From NCBI RefSeq assembly GCF_020515525.1, contig NZ_JAIYEP010000012.1:1-64000 (forward strand): a DNA stretch of 64,000 nt. The letters run 5' to 3'. The notes under the pieces are model-generated. The model was not told where the DNA came from. It did not search any database and was given only the letters and a program-made list of their open reading frames with translations. Position 1 is the stretch's first letter. Every line of letters starts with the position of its first letter. A program made the position numbers and the translations under genes. Positions 29,143 through 41,182 of the stretch are shown in pieces. The DNA comes from Rhodococcus yananensis (GTDB lineage: Bacteria; Actinomycetota; Actinomycetes; Mycobacteriales; Mycobacteriaceae).

Positions 29143-29482
29143 TGCTCACTTTCTCGATCTGCGGCGTCGGCGTTCGCGTCCCCCGACGGATTCCGGAGTG
29201 GGGGTGGCCATCGGGAGACCACCTCGAGTCACACTGCGGTCAAGACTGTAAAGGACGGCGTTACCTGAGACAAACCCCGGTCCCAACTGGTCGTAGGCCC
29301 ACAGTGGCCCGTCACAATGAATCCGACATTCGGTGATGTTACGAATTCGTTATCGGGCGTGATCCTAGCGAGACCGTGATCGGGCCGCCAGCGGGAAGCC
29401 CTCGAAACCTGGGTGTCGCGCGTCACACCGACGCCCGGATCGTCCCCGATGTCGGGATGATCCGGGCGGCCTCGGCGAGGGA
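29143..29482 (-). promoter_or_regulatory. Upstream region of the mycolyltransferase gene
   Basis: No gene is visible in these 340 bases. It contains the aftB terminator (29432-29468). At 29337-29354, read on the minus strand, is GATAACGAATTCGTAACA, in which the two TAAC cores are 11 bp apart. The promoter of the mycolyltransferase gene should lie here. Local AT content is higher than in surrounding coding DNA. Confidence 0.45.
29432..29468 (-). terminator. Terminator of the glf-aftB operon
   Basis: The arms CGCCCGGATC and GATCCGGGCG enclose a second small stem (TCCCCGA/TCGGGA). It lies about 15 bp beyond the aftB stop, at the end of the five-gene galactan/arabinan operon. Confidence 0.65.
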
Positions 29483-31480
29483 TCACTCGGGGGGCAGTTC
29501 CAGTCCGCACCGCTGGATCTCGTATTCCGGCACCCGGTCGATCCGGTAGCCGGCGTACTCGAACGCGTTGCGCAGGTTCCGTTTGAACAGCGGCCACGTC
29601 AGCGGCGCGCTCGACGACGCCAACAACTCCTGGGTGTCCGGGCACGTCAACGCGACGTGGGCCTCCGCGACCCATTCCTCGTCCAGGTACGGCGGCAGCC
29701 AGGGATGCACGTCGACCATCCCCGAGTCGGCGACCGCCCAGTCGGGGAACAGCGCCTTGTCGTGCCCGATACGGCCGTCCTCGAGCCGCTCGGTGTGCGC
29801 GGCCAGCGGGTACGCCAGACCCATCTGATCGATCACCCGCACGTCGAGGCCGACGTTCATGCTCGTCATCCCCAGATTCAGGAAGAACACCGTGTGTCCG
29901 GCCCCGCCCTCCGGAATCGGTTCGGGGGGCGGAACGACATCCCACACGTCGAACGCGCCCGTCGGCAGCAGCAGACCACCGTTCGGGGTGTCCTCGATCG
30001 CCTCGACCATCGCGCGCATCCGCGGATAGTCCAGATAGTCCTGGGCCAGGATCGGATGCTCGTGACCGGTGTTGAGTGCGTAGAAGGCACGCTCGTCGAC
30101 GATCCCCGACCGCCCGACCACCGCGCCCTCGGGCATCCCGGTCGTGCCCGCGGCGAAGAACGCCCACACCACCGTGCCCGACCACATCAACCCCGCCGCG
30201 ATCGCGGTCGCGACCGTTCGGCGGTCCTGCCGTTCCGACCTGTCCGGAACACGCAGCGGCACCACGGCCACCGGAAGCAGCAGGCAGAACAGCGCCGGGA
30301 GCAGCACCCGACCGTGCATGAAGTCGCCGCCGACACGCACCGAGTACACCGCCAGCAGGAGCCCCGATCCGACGATGAACACCACGGTCGCCGTCGGGGT
30401 ACGCAGGGCACGCCGACCGCGCAGCAGCAGCGCCTTCGCCGCCGCGGCGTCACGCGGCACCGGGAACCGCGCGGTGCCCGGGCCCGTCGGCATCGTCGGC
30501 ACGACGCGGGAGGTGTACAGCACGATGCCCGCGACGATCGCGAGGAACACCCCGGGCAACCACAGCAGATACGGGCCCACGAGGTTGGCGAGATAATCGA
30601 GGCCCTGCGCCCACTTCGCTCCACCCGCGTCCTTCGACACCGCGGTGTTGGGGTAGGGCAGCCCGTAGTAGCCCATCCGCCAGATCTGATAGGCGACGGG
30701 CACGACCCCCGCGACCGCGACCATCGCGACCCGCACCCGCGGGGTGAGGCCCGGCGCGAGGAACAGCATCGCCAGGGCGATCGCCGCGAGGACGGCCAGC
30801 TCGGGGCGCACCAGCGGCCCCAGCCCGGCGACGAACGCGGTGCCGAGGATGTAGGGGGTGCCCGGCAGCGACGCTCCGGGATCCCCCGCGTCGGCATCCG
30901 GGTCGGGGGTGGCCCACCGCACCAGCAGCAGCCACAGCAACGCGATCCAGAAGATCACCAGGCACGATTCCAGCCCGGACGTCGCGAAGTCACGCGCCGG
31001 GGGCACCGCGATGTACACCAGGACACCCGCCGGCAACAGCAACACGGTGCCCGCCGCACCGCGCATCCGCCACCGGTACAGGCGGGCCGCACCGAACGCG
31101 GCGAGCACCACCGCGCCCGTCGACAGGATCAACGCGAGTCCGAGCACCACGTACTCGAGGCGGATCTGTGTCACCCACGCCGCCGCGGTGACCAGATACG
31201 TCCACAGGGTGGAGGTGTTCGCCTCCACCCGCTCCCCCACGTTGAACACCGGACCGTTCCCGGCGAGCAGGTTGCGGACGGTGCGCAGCACGATCAGACC
31301 GTCGTCGGCGATCCAACGGCGCTCCCACGCACCCCAGAACATGAGGACCGCCGCGACGACGACGCCCCCGGCGAACACTCCCGTCGACAGACGGCGCGAC
31401 CGGGTGGACAGGTCGGTGCCCGACCTGCCCACCGCCGAGTCGTCGACGCCGTCCACGACGTCAGAAGAGGTAGACAGCAC
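29483..31480 (-). CDS. aftB: Arabinofuranosyltransferase AftB
   Basis: The 665-residue integral membrane protein is a GT-C type glycosyltransferase. It has the acidic motif RWIADDGLIVL in the first outer loop, then NGPVFNVGERVEANTSTLWTYL, about ten hydrophobic segments and a soluble C-terminal domain. AftB adds the terminal beta-1,2-arabinofuranose residues of arabinogalactan, using decaprenyl-phospho-arabinose. Position after ubiA matches Rv3805c. The longest frame overlaps the end of ubiA by 20 bp, so the first few codons are uncertain. Confidence 0.93.
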   Translation of the reverse strand: MLSTSSDVVDGVDDSAVGRSGTDLSTRSRRLSTGVFAGGVVVAAVLMFWGAWERRWIADDGLIVLRTVRNLLAGNGPVFNVGERVEANTSTLWTYLVTAAAWVTQIRLEYVVLGLALILSTGAVVLAAFGAARLYRWRMRGAAGTVLLLPAGVLVYIAVPPARDFATSGLESCLVIFWIALLWLLLVRWATPDPDADAGDPGASLPGTPYILGTAFVAGLGPLVRPELAVLAAIALAMLFLAPGLTPRVRVAMVAVAGVVPVAYQIWRMGYYGLPYPNTAVSKDAGGAKWAQGLDYLANLVGPYLLWLPGVFLAIVAGIVLYTSRVVPTMPTGPGTARFPVPRDAAAAKALLLRGRRALRTPTATVVFIVGSGLLLAVYSVRVGGDFMHGRVLLPALFCLLLPVAVVPLRVPDRSERQDRRTVATAIAAGLMWSGTVVWAFFAAGTTGMPEGAVVGRSGIVDERAFYALNTGHEHPILAQDYLDYPRMRAMVEAIEDTPNGGLLLPTGAFDVWDVVPPPEPIPEGGAGHTVFFLNLGMTSMNVGLDVRVIDQMGLAYPLAAHTERLEDGRIGHDKALFPDWAVADSGMVDVHPWLPPYLDEEWVAEAHVALTCPDTQELLASSSAPLTWPLFKRNLRNAFEYAGYRIDRVPEYEIQRCGLELPPE

Positions 31481-32366
31481 CGCCGACCACCACGATCCAG
31501 ATCACGGCGAGCAGCTGCAGGACCCGGTCGCCGAGAGCGATCTCCTCCGGCTCCCCGGCGTCTCCCCCGTCGACGTCCACCGCGTACCGCAGGATCGCGA
31601 CGACGAACGGGATCATCGAGATCGCGTACCAGTTCGATTCGGCGACGACGTCCTGCTCGAACGCCCACAGGCCGTAGCAGATCACGACCGCGGTCGCCGC
31701 GAGCGTCCACACGAACCGCAGGTAGGTCTCGGTGTAGTACTCGAGCGACCTACGGATCTTCGCGCCGGTACGGTTCGCGAGCCGCAGCTCCGCGTACCGC
31801 TTCCCGGCCGCCATGAACAGCGAACCGAACGCCATGATCAGCAGGAACCACTGCGACAGCGGGATCTCGGCGGCCACACCCCCGGCGATCGCGCGGATCA
31901 GGAACCCGGACGAGACGATGCAGATGTCGAGCACGGCCTGGTGTTTGAGCCCGAAGCAGTACGCCAGCTGAATACCGATGTACACGGCCATCACGACCGC
32001 GAGCTGCCAGTTCGCGACGAACGACAACGCGATCGAGCCGACGAGCAGCACCACCGCCATCACGTACGCGAGCCGCACCGGCAGCACACCCGCCGCGATC
32101 GGGCGGAACCGCTTGGTGGGATGCGCGCGGTCGGCCTCGACATCCATCGCGTCGTTGACGAGATAGATGCCCGACGCCGCCATGCAGAACACCACGAACG
32201 CCAGCGCCACCGGCAACAGCACGTCGGCGTCGGTGACCGAGCCCGCCGCCATCGGTGCCGCCAGCACCAGGACGTTCTTCACCCACTGCCGCGGACGGAC
32301 CGCCTTGACGATCCCCGCGGCCAGACTCTTCGGGGCTTCCGAAACGACGGTCGGTTCCTCGCTCAT
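31461..32366 (-). CDS. ubiA: Decaprenyl-phosphate phosphoribosyltransferase (UbiA family)
   Basis: This 301-residue membrane prenyltransferase-family protein has the two Asp-rich motifs NDAMDVEADRAHP and the region around LKHQAVLDICIVSSGFLIR. It corresponds to Rv3806c (302 residues), which transfers 5-phosphoribose to decaprenyl phosphate, the first step towards the arabinan donor DPA. ATG 32366 overlaps the stop of the PAP2 gene by four bases. A longer in-frame extension to 32762 lies antisense in the PAP2 gene and is not family sequence. Confidence 0.95.
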   Translation of the reverse strand: MSEEPTVVSEAPKSLAAGIVKAVRPRQWVKNVLVLAAPMAAGSVTDADVLLPVALAFVVFCMAASGIYLVNDAMDVEADRAHPTKRFRPIAAGVLPVRLAYVMAVVLLVGSIALSFVANWQLAVVMAVYIGIQLAYCFGLKHQAVLDICIVSSGFLIRAIAGGVAAEIPLSQWFLLIMAFGSLFMAAGKRYAELRLANRTGAKIRRSLEYYTETYLRFVWTLAATAVVICYGLWAFEQDVVAESNWYAISMIPFVVAILRYAVDVDGGDAGEPEEIALGDRVLQLLAVIWIVVVGGAVYLF

Positions 32367-32918
32367 CGCTCTCCAAACTTCTTCTCTGCCTGCACCACCA
32401 CGGCGGCCGACGCCGCGCCCAGTGCCGCACCGGCCAGGACGTCGGTCGGATAGTGCACACCGAGAACGAGACGCGACAGCAACATCGGCGGCACCAGCAC
32501 CGCGGGAAAGGGTAGTCCGGTGGCCCGCGCCATCAGCACGGCCGCCGCTGTCGTGGACGTCGCATGGGACGACGGGAAACTCAACCGGCTCGGTGTCGAC
32601 ACGTTGACCTGCACCGACGGGTGGGAGGGTCGGCGACGACGCACCACACGTTTGATCACGATCGACGCGGCGTGCGCGCCGACGGCGCCGACCGCGACGG
32701 CCGCCCACTCGCGGCGGCGCGGACGGTCGACGAGCGCGCCGACGCCACCGATCGCCATCCACCCGAGAGCGTGCTCACCGAAATGCGACAGGCCCCGCGC
32801 CACCGACGTCGCGGCGGGCGCACGCCCGACGGTGCCCTGCACCGCCTGCAACATCCGCACCTCGAGGGACGCCGGGCGGGGTTCCGCCCCGGCGTCGACG
32901 TCGACCGGGGACGCGGCG

Positions 32919-32941
<23 letters not shown>
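32363..32941 (-). CDS. PAP2-family phosphatase (Rv3807c-like)
   Basis: The 192-residue membrane protein has the three phosphatase motifs: KRVVRRRRP, FPSSHATST and SRLVLGVHYPTD. It occupies the place of Rv3807c, proposed to dephosphorylate decaprenyl-phosphoryl-5-phosphoribose in arabinan-donor synthesis, though that role is not firmly proven. Its start lies inside the last codons of glfT2 (23-bp overlap) and its stop overlaps ubiA by four bases, so translation is coupled on both sides. Confidence 0.93.
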
Positions 32942-36127
<3,186 letters not shown>

Positions 36128-36886
36128 TCACCGCAGGTGGATGCGGAGAACGGTACGGACGAACTCGGCGCCCTCGGTGCCCCCGTAGTTCGCGGCGAAC
36201 CGGTCGTCGGCGACGTACATGTCCGCGAGACCGAGCACGTACTCGCGCGGACTGCCCTCGGCGGTTCCGTACCCGGGGGTGCCCGGCACCGACGCCAACC
36301 ACTCGATGTGCCGTCGCGCGAGATCCTGGGCCTCGGGCCCGGCCGGGTCGAGACCGGCGCGGGCCGCGTCCGCCCACTCGCGCGACAACTGCGCGACCCG
36401 GCCCTGCCAATCGGTCCGCTGCGCATCGGTCATGCCGCGCCACCAGCGGTCGCCGGTGTCGTAGGCGTCGGCACCCCACCGTTCGACCACCTCGTCCCGG
36501 TACCGGGTGTGATCGAATCCGTCGAAGACTTCGTGTGCCATGAGTGCTTCCCCTCTCCGTGTTCGGTCGATGGTGGTGCGCACCGCCTCGATGCGGCGGT
36601 CGAGGAGTTCCCGCTCGTGACGGAGCAGGTCCAGGTGGGTGCGCAGCGCAACGACGGTGTCGCGGTTCCCCTCGAGCACCTGCCGGATCGCGGGCAACCC
36701 CAGTCCGAGGTCACGCAGCAGCAGGATCCGTTGGAGCCGCACGAGTGCGTCCGCGTCGTAGAACCGCATACCGTTCGCGCCCGTGCGACTCGGTTCGAGG
36801 ACTCCGACGTCGCCGTAGTGACGCAGGGTCCTGCTGGTGACACCGGCCGCGCGGGCCAGCTCCTGGATGGACCATTCGGATCGCAT
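36128..36886 (-). CDS. MerR-family regulator with TipAS-type domain
   Basis: The 252-residue protein has an N-terminal MerR helix-turn-helix (WSIQELARAAGVTSRTLRHYGDVGVLEPSRTG), a coiled-coil dimerisation helix (about residues 75-115) and a C-terminal TipAS-like antibiotic-recognition domain (about residues 125-245, with EVFDGFDHTRYRDEVVERWG). TipA-type proteins bind thiopeptides or other ligands and activate multidrug-response promoters. ATG 36886 is preceded, at 36923-36937, by a perfect palindrome expected for autoregulation. Confidence 0.9.
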   Translation of the reverse strand: MRSEWSIQELARAAGVTSRTLRHYGDVGVLEPSRTGANGMRFYDADALVRLQRILLLRDLGLGLPAIRQVLEGNRDTVVALRTHLDLLRHERELLDRRIEAVRTTIDRTRRGEALMAHEVFDGFDHTRYRDEVVERWGADAYDTGDRWWRGMTDAQRTDWQGRVAQLSREWADAARAGLDPAGPEAQDLARRHIEWLASVPGTPGYGTAEGSPREYVLGLADMYVADDRFAANYGGTEGAEFVRTVLRIHLR

Positions 36887-36922
36887 GCCGCACCTTCCGT
36901 CGCGCCGACTCCAGCCTGCAGC

Positions 36923-36937
36923 TTGACGTCGCGTCAA
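36923..36937. promoter_or_regulatory. Candidate MerR operator
   Basis: The perfect palindrome TTGACG-TCG-CGTCAA lies 37 bp upstream of the MerR-gene start. Read on either strand its arm is also a good -35 hexamer, as is usual for MerR-family promoters. Confidence 0.6.
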
Positions 36938-37007
36938 TGTCAACGGGTGCACACGGAACACCGGGCGGGCGTCCCGGTGGGGACGACCGCCCGGTGGTGG
37001 GCGTGCG

Positions 37008-38669
37008 CTATTCGGTGGTGTCCGGATCCGTGGTCGCCGGTTCGGTCACCTGGGGTTCGACCACCTGGGGCTCGACCACTTCCGGTTCGACGACCTCCGG
37101 CTCACCGGCCGAGTCGGCGCTACCGCTGCCGGGGAACCAGTCGCGCAGGAAGCTCACGTCGATGACCTGTGCGCCCAGTTCGGGGGTCCACACGATGGCC
37201 CCGCCGGTGAAGATCCGGAACTTGCCGGTCTCGTCCGGAAGGGTCAGCTCCGGCCCGACGGCGGGACCGAGGGTGCTCTCGACGCCTCCGAGTTCGAAGT
37301 ACTTCGCTTCGATGGCGGATCCGCCATCGGTCGTCCCGAGCGGATCGGTGGTCACCTCGGGGCCGACCTCGGGTGCCGGTGTGATCGGCGGAACGTCCGA
37401 ACCCATGCCCTCCTGCACCGTGAACCAGTCGGAGCGCAGACCGAGCTTGGCGCGCGCCTCGGCGCCGGTGGTCTCGATGGTGCGGTCGGACCCGACGACC
37501 CGGACCTGGGTGACACGACCGCCATCGGCACCGAGGTTGTTGCGGGCGAGCACATCGAACGACTGCAACTCGCCGACACCGAACGCGGAGCCGATCTCAC
37601 CGGCGGTGATGGTCTTGGCCCACTGCTGGTTGGGGGCGGCCGCGTCGCCGAGGTCCTCGACGGCAGGGAAGGTGCCGCCGGCCGAGTACCCGCCGGTGGA
37701 GGCGGAGAACTCGCTGCGGATGATCTGCCCGTCCTTCATCAGCACGACGCCGCGGGTGGTGCGCACGGCATCGTCGGTGCGCGGATCCTCGACGCTCGAT
37801 CCGCCGTACACCTGGCAGCTGACGGTGTCGCAGGTCTGCCACAGTTCGCTGCGCTTCTCGGCGAGCGCGTACGAGCGGGCGGCGATGGCCTGCGCCCGGA
37901 GCGCCTCGGCGCCGCCGGAGTCCGCCCAACCGGGCAGCGATTCGGCCGGAACGACACTGCGCAGGTAGTCCTCGACGGGCAGACGGTTGACGGTGCGCGC
38001 GGCGTCGCCGTCGAGGACGACACCAAGGGCCCCGCGGTAGGGGGTGTCGCCGGCGCACATCCTGAGGTGCTCCTCGGCGGGCCGGTCCTCGCCGAGGTCG
38101 ACGGGATCGACCCACGGCAGGTCGGTGGCCCCCTGCCACACCACGTCGCCGCTGCATCCGGCGGTGACGACGACGTTCGCTCCGCCACCGGGAACCGGGG
38201 TCAGGTGCGCGGCCTGCCCGGGTTCGGTCCGCCGACCGGCGACGACGAGTCCGGTCTCGGAGTAGACGTCGAGGCCTTCGTCGTCGTGGTCCGTCAGCCG
38301 GACCGCGATCATGCTGTTGTCGACGGTGCCGAGCGTGGTGCCGCCGTAGTAGTGGGCGACGATCCGTTCGGCCGTCCAGCCCTGTTGCGCGTAGCCGTAG
38401 GCCCCCCACTGCCCCATGCCGCGGCCGTGTCCGTGTCCGAATCCGGTGAACGTGATGGGGGTGTCGGCGGACACCGCACGGGTGACGTCGGTGTCGTCGC
38501 CGCGGTTGCCCACGACGGCTCCGACGACCGCTCCGGCGAGGAGCGCCGGGGCGAGTCCGAGTGCGGCGGCGCGGGTGGCGGACGGACGCCACCCCCCGCG
38601 CATCGGGCGGCCGAGCACGACACGCCGCCTGCGGATCCTTCCCCTGTTTCCGATGGGCCGTCGTGTCAT
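37008..38669 (-). CDS. SpoIID/LytB-domain protein
   Basis: The 553-residue exported protein has a basic N-terminus, a signal/anchor helix (about residues 33-55), then GFGHGHGRGMGQWGAYGYAQ and the SpoIID core motif VEDYLRSVVPAE...RAQAIAARSYAL. A single LGFP-like segment follows (YFELGGVESTLGPAVG to WTPELGAQVID). It ends in a repetitive EVVEPEVVEPQVVEP tail encoded by tandem DNA repeats. SpoIID proteins act on denuded glycan strands or activate amidases. A divergent amidase gene also carries LGFP repeats, so both probably act on peptidoglycan. Confidence 0.88.
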   Translation of the reverse strand: MTRRPIGNRGRIRRRRVVLGRPMRGGWRPSATRAAALGLAPALLAGAVVGAVVGNRGDDTDVTRAVSADTPITFTGFGHGHGRGMGQWGAYGYAQQGWTAERIVAHYYGGTTLGTVDNSMIAVRLTDHDDEGLDVYSETGLVVAGRRTEPGQAAHLTPVPGGGANVVVTAGCSGDVVWQGATDLPWVDPVDLGEDRPAEEHLRMCAGDTPYRGALGVVLDGDAARTVNRLPVEDYLRSVVPAESLPGWADSGGAEALRAQAIAARSYALAEKRSELWQTCDTVSCQVYGGSSVEDPRTDDAVRTTRGVVLMKDGQIIRSEFSASTGGYSAGGTFPAVEDLGDAAAPNQQWAKTITAGEIGSAFGVGELQSFDVLARNNLGADGGRVTQVRVVGSDRTIETTGAEARAKLGLRSDWFTVQEGMGSDVPPITPAPEVGPEVTTDPLGTTDGGSAIEAKYFELGGVESTLGPAVGPELTLPDETGKFRIFTGGAIVWTPELGAQVIDVSFLRDWFPGSGSADSAGEPEVVEPEVVEPQVVEPQVTEPATTDPDTTE

Positions 38670-38830
38670 GTGGCGCGCTCCTTGTTCTCGCAGTTCCGGG
38701 TACTCGCACGTGACCCACGCGCGGATCGGACATTCGAGACCGATGCTTCGACACCGATGCTAAAGCTCAGGTTGAGGGTTATGGTTTTCTGCGACTAGTG
38801 TGACAAGAGTGACCGAGTAGCGCAACAGAA

Positions 38831-38854
38831 GTCACATCAGTAACAAGGGCATCA
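38831..38854. promoter_or_regulatory. MtrA-like 9-bp direct repeats
   Basis: The sequence GTCACATCAGTAACA (38831-38845) is two copies of a GTnACA-nnn unit in 9-bp phase. Flanking GCAACAGAA before it and GCATCACAA after it continue the pattern roughly. The M. tuberculosis response regulator MtrA binds repeats of GTCACAgcg. The site is in the divergent promoter region of the SpoIID and amidase genes. Confidence 0.4.
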
Positions 38855-38964
38855 CAACTTGTCGGTCACCGGTGCCGTTTCCACACGGGAAGCCGGTCGA
38901 CGTCGAAGGATTCGCCCCTGAGAGGACCACCGAGACCACGCCAACGAACAGGGAGAAGCACACA

Positions 38965-41100
38965 GTGCCGCATCGCCGCCCCAAGCCGTCGATCGTCCTG
39001 GCTGCCGTCGCCGCCCTGGCCGCCGCAACACCGTTCGCGGTGTCCGGTCTCTCCGGCACCGACAGCGCCGACATCCGACCGGCGAACGACACCGTCGACG
39101 CGATCGCCCCGGTCATCGCCGAGGTCGTGCTCGCGTCGGTACCCGACATCGTCATCCCGATCGAGGAACTGACCGGGCTCAACCTTCCCGACCTGAGCCT
39201 GAAGGAACTCGCCCGCGGGATACCGCAGATCACGACGGCCCCCGACCCGGGTGGCGGCCCCGTCGACCGGATCGGCGCGGTCGTCAAGGAACTGACACGC
39301 GACGCCCCGTTCAGCATGATCGCGCTGGCCGCGAGCGACGTCGCCGACACCGACGCCCTGATCCGCGCGCAGAACGACGACGGCACCTGGGGTCCGTGGA
39401 GCGCGACGGAACCCATCGAGACCGCCCGCAACGACACCTCGACCGACGTGCGACACGGCACCGAACCGATCTTCGTCGGTGCGACGAAGGCCGTGCAGGT
39501 CCTGCTCACGCCGCGCCCGGGTCCGGAACCCACGCTGGCCGGCGCCGAAGCTCCCCCCGAGGAACGGGAGCCCGCCCCAGACCCCGAAGCGCCGGCCGAG
39601 GCACCCGCACCGGCGGAGGCGCCGTCAGAGGCACCCGCACCGGTCGACGAAGGCCCCGTGCCCGTCGCCGCACCCGCCGCCGACACACCCGAACTCGGGT
39701 ACGTGCCCGCGTCGTCGTCGCGACCCCTGCGTTCGGAGGACCCTGCCCGCGCGATCGCCGACAGCGTCAGCGCCGTGCTCATCGACCCGGGGACGGGCCC
39801 CATGGACGGGCAGCTCTCCGACATCGCCGAGCCCGTCTCGAGCGGACTGAAGGTCATCTCCCGCTCACTGTGGGGCGCCGACGAGTCGCTGCGCTGCGAC
39901 GACCCGACCTACGACGACTCGCTGGGCGGCGCCACCGTGCACCACACCGCCGGCAGCAACGACTACTCCAAGGCCGAATCCGCCGGGATCGTGCGCGCGA
40001 TCTACGCGTACCACGCGCAGACCCTGAACTGGTGCGATGTCGGATACAACGTGCTCGTCGACAAGTACGGGCAGATCTTCGAAGGCCGCGCAGGTGGCCT
40101 CGACCGCAACGTGCAGGGCGCCCACGCCGGTGGCTTCAACGAGAACACCATGGGCATCGCGATGATGGGCGACTACACGTCGGTCGCACCGAGCGACGCG
40201 ACCGTCGAGGCGGTCGGGAAGTTCCTCGGCTGGCGGCTCGCCAAGGCGGGACTCGATCCGCTCGGCCACACCACGATGTACTCCGAGGGCACCTCGTTCA
40301 CGGCGTACCCGCAGGGCGCATCCGTGGACCTGCCGATCATCTTCGCTCACCGCGACGTCGGGCTGACCAGTTGCCCCGGCGACGCCGGCTACGCGCAGAT
40401 GGACCGCATCCGCCAGATCGCCGCGTCCACGGCGAAGGGCACGAGCCCCTCACCGGCGACTGGTCCGCAGACGCGCGATTCGGTCCCCGACACGTCGGCG
40501 GGAGCTCCCGCCGCCACCGGATCGTCGGAGACCGTGCAGAACGTGCAGGACCTCGTCCAGGAACTGCTGCGGCTCGCCGACAACAACCCGCTCGCCCAGA
40601 AGTGGGTCGCCGAGGGCGGTGAGACGGGTCGGCTCGGTGCCGCGACGACGGGGATCCTTCCCGCCAAGGGCGGGTTCGAACACGCCGACTTCGTCAACGG
40701 CGCGATCTACACCTCACCGAACGGGGGCGTGTGGACCGTGCTCGGCAAGATCTACGAGGCCTGGCAGAAGAGCGGACTCGATGCTGGTGAGCTGGGGTTG
40801 CCCACCAGCGACGAGTACCGGGTACCGGACGGTTGGCGGTCGGACTTCGAGTTCGGATCGTTGATCTTCAACGAGGTGACGGGTGTCGTCACGAAGGTGC
40901 TGCGCGCCTACAACGACGCCTACGAGGATTCGATGCAGGAACAGCCCGCCGCTGCGACGCACGTCGCCCCGGAGGCTGCACCGGTACCGGAGGGCGCCCC
41001 CGCACCAGCCCCGGAGGCTGCACCGGCACCCGCACCCGAGGCCGCACCTGCACCGGCTCCCGACGCCGCGCCGGCACCCGAACCGGTACCCGCGGGCTGA
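38965..41100 (+). CDS. N-acetylmuramoyl-L-alanine amidase with LGFP repeats
   Basis: This 711-residue secreted protein matches the position of Rv3811. GTG 38965 follows a GGGAGAAG ribosome site and starts a signal peptide ending near residue 30. After an N-terminal beta-rich region and an acidic Pro/Ala linker comes an Amidase_2/PGRP domain: ISRSLWGAD, zinc ligands in VHHTAG and IFAHRDV, and Cys in SCPGD. Two LGFP-type segments (TGRLGAATT, GELGLPTSDE) follow, then a PAPEAAPAP tail. It should cut the amide bond between MurNAc and the stem peptide in the wall. The longer frame from 38872 lacks signal-peptide character. Confidence 0.93.
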   Translation: MPHRRPKPSIVLAAVAALAAATPFAVSGLSGTDSADIRPANDTVDAIAPVIAEVVLASVPDIVIPIEELTGLNLPDLSLKELARGIPQITTAPDPGGGPVDRIGAVVKELTRDAPFSMIALAASDVADTDALIRAQNDDGTWGPWSATEPIETARNDTSTDVRHGTEPIFVGATKAVQVLLTPRPGPEPTLAGAEAPPEEREPAPDPEAPAEAPAPAEAPSEAPAPVDEGPVPVAAPAADTPELGYVPASSSRPLRSEDPARAIADSVSAVLIDPGTGPMDGQLSDIAEPVSSGLKVISRSLWGADESLRCDDPTYDDSLGGATVHHTAGSNDYSKAESAGIVRAIYAYHAQTLNWCDVGYNVLVDKYGQIFEGRAGGLDRNVQGAHAGGFNENTMGIAMMGDYTSVAPSDATVEAVGKFLGWRLAKAGLDPLGHTTMYSEGTSFTAYPQGASVDLPIIFAHRDVGLTSCPGDAGYAQMDRIRQIAASTAKGTSPSPATGPQTRDSVPDTSAGAPAATGSSETVQNVQDLVQELLRLADNNPLAQKWVAEGGETGRLGAATTGILPAKGGFEHADFVNGAIYTSPNGGVWTVLGKIYEAWQKSGLDAGELGLPTSDEYRVPDGWRSDFEFGSLIFNEVTGVVTKVLRAYNDAYEDSMQEQPAAATHVAPEAAPVPEGAPAPAPEAAPAPAPEAAPAPAPDAAPAPEPVPAG

Positions 41101-41119
41101 CCCGCGACCACCGGAAACG

Positions 41120-41182
41120 AGTCACTGCCACCAACGTTCGAGCACGCGGGCGACCCCGTCCTCGACGTTGGTGGCAGTGACT
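41120..41182. repeat. Perfect 18-bp inverted repeat over the 3' end of the HAD gene
   Basis: The arms AGTCACTGCCACCAACGT (41120-41137) and ACGTTGGTGGCAGTGACT (41165-41182) are exact reverse complements separated by 27 bases. The stop codon (41122-41124) and the last 19-20 codons of the HAD-phosphatase gene lie within the element. Confidence 0.8.

Noticed and set aside
37020-37110. Tandem repeats at the 3' end of the SpoIID gene
   Set aside because: They simply encode the VVEP-rich tail of the protein and are not a separate element.
40970-41095. CRISPR-like repeated DNA at the end of the amidase gene
   Set aside because: The repeats encode the PAPEAAPAP tail in frame; there are no spacers and no cas genes.
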